From NCBI RefSeq assembly GCF_042663225.1, contig NZ_JBHTAA010000002.1:292002-356001 (forward strand): a stretch of DNA of 64,000 nt, given 5' to 3'. The position numbers and the translations under genes are program-made. Below are positions 16,524-23,227 of this stretch, piece after piece (the first letter of the stretch is position 1; the number at the start of each line of letters is the position of its first letter). Origin of the DNA: Haloferax namakaokahaiae (GTDB lineage: Archaea > Halobacteriota > Halobacteria > Halobacteriales > Haloferacaceae). A model generated the notes under the pieces. That model made no database searches. It saw nothing but the letters and a program-made list of their open reading frames with translations, and was not told the origin of the DNA.

Positions 16524-17540
16524 TTAACGTGCCTCCTCCGACTGTGTCGCCGCCTCGTCCGACTGAGAGTCGGCTTCGAGCCGTCGAGCGCGTTCGAGGA
16601 TTCGTTCGTCGTCGATGTAGTCCAACAGGCGGTCTTGGCCCTCTTCCCACCGAGCCTCGACTTCGTCGGGCGCGACTTGCGTGCGGAACGCTCGGTCGAG
16701 GTACGCCTCGCGGAGTTCGACGAGTCGCTCGTCGTAGTCTGCGTCTTCGTCGTAGTCGTGGGCCGGGTCGTCTTCCGGCAGTTGCGCGTGGAACCACTCG
16801 CGCCAGCGGTCACGCGTCGCCCACTCGCCCGACAGTTCCGACTCCCGGCGGAGCCAATCGTAGTGCGCCGTAACGGCTTCGGGGAAGCCGAGTTCGCGTC
16901 GGTAGTCTTCGAGCAGGCACCGAGCGACGTGTGCGCCGGTGCCGGCCGCGACGATTGCCTGTGCGTTTCGCTCACCCGCGGGGGCGGCGACGTAGAGACC
17001 GTCGATTGGCGTTCGACCATCTTCGTCCGAATAGTCGGGGTCGAAGTGTTCGTGCACCTCGCCGTCGCCGTGGTCGTGTTCTTCGAACATCTCGTCGCCG
17101 CCGAGCGGGCGCATGTACTCGCCGTCGTACCACGAGGCCGCGACGACGTACCGAGTCGTCACCCGCTCGCCGTCCGTCGTCTCGACGACGAATCCGTCGC
17201 AGTCGGCGTCGGTGCCGCCGTCGCTGTCACCGTCGGCGTGGGTGACCGCCTCGACCATATCGGGAACGTACGCACACCCGGCGTCGCGGGCGTGGTCGTG
17301 CATCAGGTCGTAGAGCGTCTCGATGTGGATGCCACCCGGGAACCCGAGGTAGTTCTCGATGTATGCAGCGCGTTTGAGTGCGGCGTTCCCGCGGTCGAAA
17401 ATCACCGTGTCGAGACCGTGGCGTGCGGTGAAAATCCCCGCCGAACAGCCAGTCGGGCCACCGCCGACGACGACCACGTCGTAGTCGAAATCGATGTGAG
17501 CATCGTCGGTGATTCGGGTATCAAGTGCGATAGAATTCAT
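16524..17540 (-). CDS. Half thioredoxin-reductase-like flavoprotein with His-rich loop, iron operon
   Basis: A 338-aa protein with the FAD-binding part of the thioredoxin-reductase family: DVVVVGGGPTGCSAGIFTARHG at 21-42, NYLGFPGG at 63-70 and the FAD-contacting GLYVAAPAGERN...VAAGTGAHVA at 181-205. The NADPH-binding domain normally inserted between these is almost gone, and the CxxC redox pair is absent. A His/Asp/Glu loop (EEHDHGDGEVHEHF, 153-166) sits in its place, followed by an acidic helical extension of about 130 residues. Inside an iron-chelate operon it could reduce ferric chelates or release iron. That role is inference. Confidence 0.75.
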   Translation of the reverse strand: MNSIALDTRITDDAHIDFDYDVVVVGGGPTGCSAGIFTARHGLDTVIFDRGNAALKRAAYIENYLGFPGGIHIETLYDLMHDHARDAGCAYVPDMVEAVTHADGDSDGGTDADCDGFVVETTDGERVTTRYVVAASWYDGEYMRPLGGDEMFEEHDHGDGEVHEHFDPDYSDEDGRTPIDGLYVAAPAGERNAQAIVAAGTGAHVARCLLEDYRRELGFPEAVTAHYDWLRRESELSGEWATRDRWREWFHAQLPEDDPAHDYDEDADYDERLVELREAYLDRAFRTQVAPDEVEARWEEGQDRLLDYIDDERILERARRLEADSQSDEAATQSEEAR

Positions 17541-17610
17541 TGCGTACGTTCCTCTAAAATCGACCCATTGCGGGCGTTCAGACGCCGATTCGCCTGCGTT
17601 CGGTGCATCC

Positions 17611-18819
17611 TCAGAACTCTCCGTTGACGATGTCGGCGACGCGCTGCTTGTCGTAGAGCGGTTCGTCCACGTCGTAGAGTTGTTCGGCCGTCCGCTGGGT
17701 GAGCACGAGGTTCGTAATCGGGCCTTGATACAGGCCGCCAGCGCGGTAGACGTCGTCGTTCTGGACCGCGGTGAGCGCGCTCGCGGTGTCGTGGTTCTTC
17801 AGGTACTCGACGACCGTGCTCTGGAACTCCTCTTTCGTCATCGATTCGTATCCGCGGAGCATCAGCACCTCGGGGTCCACTTCGAGGACCGTTTCGAGGT
17901 CGATAGCGGCGCGACTGCCGTGGAAGTCCTTGATGTCCGTCTCGGCGAGTGCGTCTTTGACCTGCAGGTCGGTCAAGTGCTTGAAGCCGGTTCCGTCGCC
18001 GACGATGTACGGGTAGAACTGCTCGGGTTCGTTGCCGACGCCCCAGAGGACGGCGACGGCGGGGCGCTCACTGCGCGCGGGGACGACCGGCGCGAGGTTG
18101 GCCTGGAAGTCGGCGTGGACCTCCTCGAACGCCTCGAAGCGGTCGGTACGCTGGAAGACCTCCGCGAGTTTCTCGAAGCCTTCGTAGAGCGAGTAGTAGC
18201 GGTAGTCCTCGTGCCACGGGTAGTGTTGTGCGTAGATGCAGTTCCCGAAGAGCGGGCCGATGTTCTCGGCGACTTCGTCCACGTCACCCTGCTCCCAGCC
18301 CTTGAAGCGGTTCATGAGGAAGTTGGGGTCCATGACGTGTACGTCGGCGTCGAGTTCGTAGAACAACTCCTTGCTGACGCCGTCTTGATAGAGCGAGACC
18401 ATGTCGCTCTTATCGACCGAGACGCCCGGAATTTCGTCGTAGTACTGGGTGTGGTAGCGACTCGTGAGCCAGACGCCCTTCGGCGGTTCGAGGCCGAGTG
18501 CGATACCCATGTCGGCCCAACTGCCGTTGTTGGCGACCCACGTCTCGGGGACGGATTCGAACTCCACGTCGCCGACGGGGACCATCGACACCGTGTAGGA
18601 GTCGATTTCGGTTTCGTCGGTCGTCGGTTCGGTCTCCGTCTCCGTTTCTGTCGCCGCCGCGGTCGTCGTCGTGGCTTCTGTCGTCTCCGATTCCGTGGTC
18701 GTCTCACTGCCGCTACTGCCAGTACACCCGGCCAGTGCAGCACCCGTAATCGCTGCCCCCGTGTACTTTAGATAGTCGCGGCGTCCGAGCGATTCGGAAT
18801 CCGGTTCATCGAATGCCAT
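17611..18819 (-). CDS. Siderophore/iron-binding lipoprotein, paralogue A (operon partner of the permease)
   Basis: A 402-aa binding lipoprotein: Arg13-14 Tat signal LGRRDYLKYTG, lipobox ALAGC with Cys32, Thr/Glu linker to about residue 68, then a class III binding domain with ELDADVHVMDPNF and RTAEQLYDVDEPLYDKQRVADIVNGEF-type ending. It lacks the KQLYP..FGEW stretch of the array proteins, so it is the most distinct. It heads the transport operon; 70 bp separate it from the flavoprotein gene. Two perfect iron-type palindromes at 18824-18839 and 18860-18875 bracket a CATTTATTGG TATA-like sequence. Confidence 0.92.
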   Translation of the reverse strand: MAFDEPDSESLGRRDYLKYTGAAITGAALAGCTGSSGSETTTESETTEATTTTAAATETETETEPTTDETEIDSYTVSMVPVGDVEFESVPETWVANNGSWADMGIALGLEPPKGVWLTSRYHTQYYDEIPGVSVDKSDMVSLYQDGVSKELFYELDADVHVMDPNFLMNRFKGWEQGDVDEVAENIGPLFGNCIYAQHYPWHEDYRYYSLYEGFEKLAEVFQRTDRFEAFEEVHADFQANLAPVVPARSERPAVAVLWGVGNEPEQFYPYIVGDGTGFKHLTDLQVKDALAETDIKDFHGSRAAIDLETVLEVDPEVLMLRGYESMTKEEFQSTVVEYLKNHDTASALTAVQNDDVYRAGGLYQGPITNLVLTQRTAEQLYDVDEPLYDKQRVADIVNGEF

Positions 18820-18823
18820 TGGT

Positions 18824-18839
18824 TTTAGGCTATCCTAAA
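18824..18839. promoter_or_regulatory. Iron-type operator TTTAGG-CTAT-CCTAAA (site 4)
   Basis: Perfect inverted repeat 4 bp before the ATG of paralogue A, at the expected transcription start. The first bases of sites 4 and 5 are exactly 36 bp apart, as for sites 2 and 3. Confidence 0.85.
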
Positions 18840-18859
18840 CCAATAAATGCCTTACGAAT

Positions 18860-18875
18860 TTTAGGGAGTCCTAAA
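18860..18875. promoter_or_regulatory. Iron-type operator TTTAGG-GAGT-CCTAAA (site 5)
   Basis: Perfect palindrome upstream of the TATA-like CATTTATTGG (minus strand, about 18841-18850), so the pair of sites encloses the core promoter of the transport operon. Confidence 0.85.
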
Positions 18876-18948
18876 CCAGTAGAAGTGACAGAGACCCACA
18901 GAACCCCCCGTCGATACCGCGCCCACCCGCCGAAATCGCACCGAAAGC

Positions 18949-19434
18949 TCACTTACAGATGCAGTCGTGCCGTTTCGTGGACTGGTTCAGAACGAACGCG
19001 TGCGTCTCAGAGGCGAGGGCGAACAGTTTCTCGGCACGCCCTCTCGCAGCGAGCCCATCTTGATAGTACGTCTTCGCTCGGTGGTTTCGCCACAAGTCCC
19101 GTAGATTGGATGCGACTCGCTCCGAGAGGATGCCGCGTTTCGCCGCTTCGGTGTAGACACCTGGGTGGGTCCCCGGGAGGTCTCGCGGTTCGACGCCGCC
19201 TTCGAGCAGTTTGAACTCGACGACACGCTCGATAGCGACGAACGACGTCTCGATGACGATAGTGTAGTAGCCCGCTTCGAGCAGCGACTCCGCGCCTGCG
19301 AGCAGACGGCACGACTTGCGGAGTTGCAGCACGTCGGCTTCGTCGGTGTCGAGACCCGTCTCTATCTCGTCGGGTCGGTAGTCGAACGCCGCCTGTACCT
19401 CGTCTATCAACTCCTCGATTCGATTCCCGCTCAT
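18949..19434 (-). CDS. HEPN-domain toxin (ribonuclease-type)
   Basis: A 161-aa all-helical protein of the HEPN superfamily. The R-x5-H catalytic pattern is present as RDLWRNH at 112-118, near the C-terminal helix where HEPN RNases carry it, and is followed by RAKTYYQDG. HEPN toxins cleave RNA and are neutralised by an MNT nucleotidyltransferase encoded next door. The start overlaps the MNT stop by 4 bp (ATGA), the usual arrangement. It lies just left of the iron operon's upstream sites with no functional link visible. Confidence 0.85.
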   Translation of the reverse strand: MSGNRIEELIDEVQAAFDYRPDEIETGLDTDEADVLQLRKSCRLLAGAESLLEAGYYTIVIETSFVAIERVVEFKLLEGGVEPRDLPGTHPGVYTEAAKRGILSERVASNLRDLWRNHRAKTYYQDGLAARGRAEKLFALASETHAFVLNQSTKRHDCICK

Positions 19435-20129
19435 CGCTCATCGACTCCGTTCTTCATCACCGCTTTTCGGACCTGCTGGAACTCGTCGGTCCCGTAGACT
19501 GTGACGCCTTCACGGAACTGTTCGCGGAGTTTGTCTCCCACGCGCTGGGCGCTCTCGGCCGTCTCGACGAACGGTTCGAAGGTGTAGCGGTCGCCGTCGA
19601 ATCGCTCCTCGCCGAGGTCGGCTGCAACTCCGGAAACGATGCGTCGAGCACTCGTTCGGTCGCCCTCGACGAGGACGAACACGTCGATGTCGCTCTTGCG
19701 GTCGGCTTCGCCGCGGGCGACGCTCCCGAAGACGAGCACGCCGAGCAAGCGGTCGATGTCGCTCGTCGCTGCGACGGCGTCCTCGACTCGCGTGACGAAC
19801 GCGCGAATCGGGTCGTGGTACTCGGTCTGCTCGAGAGCGAGTATCGGGTCGTCCTTTTCGAGGTGTGCGTTGTCGATGGCGACGTACTTTCGCTGTGTCG
19901 TCTGTCGTATCTGGAGTACGTCGAGTTCGTCCAAGAGTTCGACCGCTCGCCAGACCGTCGAGCGACTGTGGTCGGTCTCGTCGGCGAGTTCGCTCATCGT
20001 GAACTCCGACTCGTGGGCGTCTACGAGGAGTCGGAGCACGTCGTCGGCCGCGCGGAGCCTGAATATCTTCGTGTCGTCTCCCGGCGGGACGCGAAGGCAG
20101 ACTCGCACGTGTTTCGTTTCGTCGGACAC
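19431..20129 (-). CDS. HTH-MNT nucleotidyltransferase antitoxin
   Basis: A 232-aa protein with an N-terminal winged helix (about residues 30-85, MSELADETDHSRSTVWRAVELL) and a minimal nucleotidyltransferase domain with GSVARG at 135-140 and DID at 147-149. MNT proteins paired with HEPN toxins neutralise them, in studied cases by AMPylating the toxin. The fused helix-turn-helix probably represses the operon. The gene is first in the pair, with a TATA-like stretch (TTATTATAAG on the minus strand) just upstream. Confidence 0.85.
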   Translation of the reverse strand: MSDETKHVRVCLRVPPGDDTKIFRLRAADDVLRLLVDAHESEFTMSELADETDHSRSTVWRAVELLDELDVLQIRQTTQRKYVAIDNAHLEKDDPILALEQTEYHDPIRAFVTRVEDAVAATSDIDRLLGVLVFGSVARGEADRKSDIDVFVLVEGDRTSARRIVSGVAADLGEERFDGDRYTFEPFVETAESAQRVGDKLREQFREGVTVYGTDEFQQVRKAVMKNGVDER

Positions 20130-20745
20130 TGTTTCGTTGTATGCAACGACTTATAATAAGGGTTGGTGTGAATCACGGAACGTGAAGAGACTGGACGTGG
20201 CGACCCAAACAGTGGCAACGGAGTCGGTAGTGCAGCGATGGCTGAATTGAGAGGTTCGGAATAATAAATGACGGCAGCAAGCATTGTATTATTTCTACAA
20301 TATAAGACCACCAATTCATGGTAATATAAATTTCAAATCAAATAAAATAGACTCCACAACCGAGGTTCGACCCACTACATGTGAAACGTCAGAATGGATA
20401 AAATAGTCCCAATTTTTCCTAGTAAATCGAAAATGAGCCTGAAAAATGAGAGTTCGATACTGAAAGGCACATTATTCAAAGAATCGAGCAGAAGCGATAT
20501 CGCTCACCACCACGCAGACCGTCCACCATCATCAACCGATCATGTAATCAGTATTTAGAAAATTAATGTTGTGTTATATTTGCACTACAGTTCCTTCCGA
20601 GGTAGCAGTAGCTCGCCAGCCGAGAGACACTAGTAAAGAAGTACGAGCACGTGATGCGCGCTCGAAACTCGCCCGACGAATGAGGGAATCGCCTCGATGA
20701 CGAACCAAAATTACAGGCATACATCTGTAATGAACGAGCCAGAGC
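20130..20745. other. AT-rich intergenic stretch, no gene seen
   Basis: About 600 bp with lower GC than its surroundings and many stop codons in all frames. It contains the promoter of the HEPN/MNT pair at the left. I found no tRNA, repeat or credible small gene; it may be decayed sequence. Confidence 0.5.
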
Positions 20746-21513
20746 CTACGAGTACGTGATGTTGACTTCGACCATCTTAGACGCACGTTGGAGAAGGTCT
20801 GGAAGTTCTTCTCTGAACCGCTCACCGTGAATTCGACGGGTCGGTCCCGCGACGGTCAGTGCCCCGAGTAGTTCGCCCGTTTCGCGGTTCTGAATCGGCG
20901 CACCGATACCTCGCATCCCATCGACTCGCTCTTCGTCGTCGAACGCCACGCCCGTTTCCCGAATCTCCGCGAGTTCGGTTTCGAGTTCGTCGCGGTCCGT
21001 AATCGTCTGGTCGGTCTTCGCTGGAAGCCCGAACTCTGCGATGACGGCATCTCGTCGCTCCTCCGGGAGGTGGGCGAGTATCGCTTTCCCCGCGCCGGTA
21101 CAGTGAAGGTAGAGACGAATGCCGAGTCGGGCATCAGTTCGAATCGCCTGGTCCGTCCGGTCGTAATAGAGATAGACCGCCTGACCGTTCTCTTCGGCGG
21201 CGACGGCGGCGGATTCACCCGTCTCTTCGGCGAGTTCGTTCACCACCGACTTGGTCACGGGGTAGACCAGCTGCCGACTGAGGGCGCTCGACGCGAGTCG
21301 AAGCGTCTTCAGACTGACGCTGTACGAGCGGTCGTCCTTCACGACGTAGCCACACTGACGAAACGTGTCGAGGTGGCGGTGTACGGTACTTTTCGGCTGA
21401 CCGCTCACTTCTGCGATTTCGGAAACCCCTCCGGTTCCGAGGTCCTGGACCGTTTCGAGAATCTCCATCGCTGTGGCGACCGATTTCATCGGGGGCGTGT
21501 CGTCGTTTGTCAT
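20746..21513 (-). CDS. IclR-family transcriptional regulator
   Basis: A 255-aa regulator: N-terminal winged helix (ATAMEILETVQDLGTGGVSEIA, then QPKSTVHRHLDTF) and a C-terminal effector-binding GAF-like domain with LHCTGAGKAILAHLPEE, diagnostic for IclR proteins. ATG 21513 was chosen because the family starts a few residues before KSVATAMEIL; the longer frame runs into the operator region. It is divergent from the permease/HyuA operon, and the shared 409-bp gap holds IclR-like palindromes, so it probably controls that operon and itself in response to the substrate or a breakdown product. Confidence 0.92.
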   Translation of the reverse strand: MTNDDTPPMKSVATAMEILETVQDLGTGGVSEIAEVSGQPKSTVHRHLDTFRQCGYVVKDDRSYSVSLKTLRLASSALSRQLVYPVTKSVVNELAEETGESAAVAAEENGQAVYLYYDRTDQAIRTDARLGIRLYLHCTGAGKAILAHLPEERRDAVIAEFGLPAKTDQTITDRDELETELAEIRETGVAFDDEERVDGMRGIGAPIQNRETGELLGALTVAGPTRRIHGERFREELPDLLQRASKMVEVNITYS

Positions 21514-21576
21514 GGATTGTCTACTCGTTTGCAGACCACATTCAAAAACATTGTTCTGTGTCGTAGGATATGTATC

Positions 21577-21587
21577 CCACATCGTGG
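21577..21587. promoter_or_regulatory. CCAC-ATC-GTGG element near IclR start
   Basis: Short palindrome 64 bp upstream of the IclR gene ATG. A near-copy (ACAC-ATT-GTGG at 21897-21907) lies 16 bp before the permease ATG, so the same motif marks both divergent promoters. Confidence 0.4.
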
Positions 21588-21654
21588 AAAAGATTGGTTC
21601 GTTGGCAAGTTCTTAATAATTGATAAGGCAGATTTCGGCGCGTTCACAATGTTT

Positions 21655-21670
21655 TGGAACATTCGTTCCA
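21655..21670. promoter_or_regulatory. IclR-type operator TGGAAC-ATTC-GTTCCA
   Basis: Perfect 6-bp inverted repeat with a 4-bp spacer in the middle of the divergent intergenic region. Its arms resemble the TGGAA/TTCCA half-sites known for IclR-family proteins. It is the strongest operator candidate for the adjacent regulator. Confidence 0.6.
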
Positions 21671-21896
21671 CCATGCGGAATCATCCCGATGTATTAATTG
21701 TCTATGGTAATTTGAATTTCATTTACGGACGGGTGTAGTTCAGACGAAGTTCGACGGTCATTCGAAGAGGAGAGATGAGTTGAGCCCACATTTTCGGGCC
21801 AGCCGAGCGCACAATCGAAGTCACACGCGAAAAGTACCTATTGGCTTAACTTTCTAGCAGAATGTAATTCCCCATGGTTATTTATACTATTAGTCT

Positions 21897-21907
21897 ACAC
21901 ATTGTGG
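21897..21907. promoter_or_regulatory. ACAC-ATT-GTGG element before permease start
   Basis: Near-palindrome between a TATA-like TTTATAC (about 21881-21887) and the permease ATG at 21923, at the expected transcription start. It is a variant of the motif at 21577-21587. Confidence 0.4.
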
Positions 21908-21922
21908 TGGTGTAACACACCA

Positions 21923-23221
21923 ATGAGTATGATAGGTGCAATCGGGATCCTTGTAGTGTTCGCAATATTCGGCATCCTCATGATGACTGAGTTGGTGCCG
22001 ACGTTTGTCGCACTCGCTGCAATGGCTCTCGGAATCGCAGCAGTCGGTGGTCTAGGTTACGAACAAATTCTGAACGAAGTCATCGTCGGCGGGTCAACGC
22101 GGTTGAGTGCGGCGTTCGTGGCCGTCTTCTTCGGCGCGGCACTCGGTGCCATCGTCGAGCAGACGGGCATCGCCGAAGACCTGGTCAAGTCGGCCGCCGA
22201 ACTCGGCGGCGACAGTCCGTTCATGGTCGCAATCCTCCTGTACGTCGCGGTGGCGGTCATCGCAACGAGTATCTCCGGGCTGGGAGCGTTCATCATGATT
22301 GCGACGATCGTCTTCCCGATTATGGTGAGTCTCGGTTTCCCGCGCAAAGTCGCTGCGGGGATCGTTCTCCTCGGCTACGCGAACGGCGTGATGTTCAACC
22401 CAGCGAACTGGGTGTTCTACGCCGACGTGACGGGAATCAACCTCCAGAGCGTGATGGTCTGGGCGCTCCCAACGGGTGCGGCCGCACTCCTCGCGGGCCT
22501 CGGATACATCACGTTCCAGACGCGAACGTCCTCACTCCAAGCGACGTGGACGATGGAAACTGACGGGGGTTCGAGCGAGGTCTCCCAGTTCGATTCCAAC
22601 GTCCCCACGTACGCGCTTCTCTCACCAGTCATCCCAGTAGGTCTGGTTATCGCTGGTATCCCAGTGCTTCCGGCGTTCGTCGTCGGCATCCTGTTCGCTG
22701 CAATCGCCAGTAAACCGGGTCTCAACGGCCTGAAGAACCCCGGACAGACGCTCAACCAGGTGACTCACGCGTTCCACCAAGGTATTTCGAGTGCCGCGCC
22801 GGCTATCGCCCTGATGGTCGCCATCGGCTGGCTCCTGAAAGCGGTGTTCGCCGAGTCCGTTGCGACGACGATGGAACCGCTTCTCTCCGCAATCATCCCC
22901 GAGAGCATGCTGCTCTACGCGGTGATGTTCATCGCATTGGCCCCCCTGGCGCTCTACCGTGGTCCCCTCAATCTCTGGGGCCTCGGGAGCGGAATCATCG
23001 GCGTGCTCGCTGCCATCGGCGTCAATCCGGCACTGATCACCACGACGGCGGTGAGCGCACTTCGCGTGCAGGCCCCGGCCGACCCGACGAACACCCACAA
23101 CGCGTGGACCGCAGACGAGATGGGTGTCAACGTCAACAGTATCACGAAGAGCGTCCTTCCGTTCGCGTGGATAACCGCAGCCGCAGGTATTATCGCCTCG
23201 GTCTACCTCTTCGGACTCTAA
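21923..23221 (+). CDS. Ion-transporter-superfamily permease (organic acid carrier)
   Basis: A 432-aa protein with about 11-12 membrane helices and a duplicated layout typical of the ion-transporter superfamily (GntP/CitMHS/DctM-like carriers). Each half has a re-entrant-loop-like segment: GYANGVMFNPANWVFYADVTG in the first half and RVQAPADPTNTHNAW in the second. It is likely to import an organic anion by proton or sodium symport. The substrate is unknown, but the operon context points to a cyclic amide or sugar acid. ATG 21923 sits close behind a TATA box, giving a short leader. Confidence 0.75.
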   Translation: MSMIGAIGILVVFAIFGILMMTELVPTFVALAAMALGIAAVGGLGYEQILNEVIVGGSTRLSAAFVAVFFGAALGAIVEQTGIAEDLVKSAAELGGDSPFMVAILLYVAVAVIATSISGLGAFIMIATIVFPIMVSLGFPRKVAAGIVLLGYANGVMFNPANWVFYADVTGINLQSVMVWALPTGAAALLAGLGYITFQTRTSSLQATWTMETDGGSSEVSQFDSNVPTYALLSPVIPVGLVIAGIPVLPAFVVGILFAAIASKPGLNGLKNPGQTLNQVTHAFHQGISSAAPAIALMVAIGWLLKAVFAESVATTMEPLLSAIIPESMLLYAVMFIALAPLALYRGPLNLWGLGSGIIGVLAAIGVNPALITTTAVSALRVQAPADPTNTHNAWTADEMGVNVNSITKSVLPFAWITAAAGIIASVYLFGL

Positions 23222-23227
23222 CGAACA

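Noticed and set aside
20355..20380. tRNA T-loop-like GGTTCGACCC
   Set aside because: The flanking bases do not form a T-stem, and no acceptor, D or anticodon arm is found around it.
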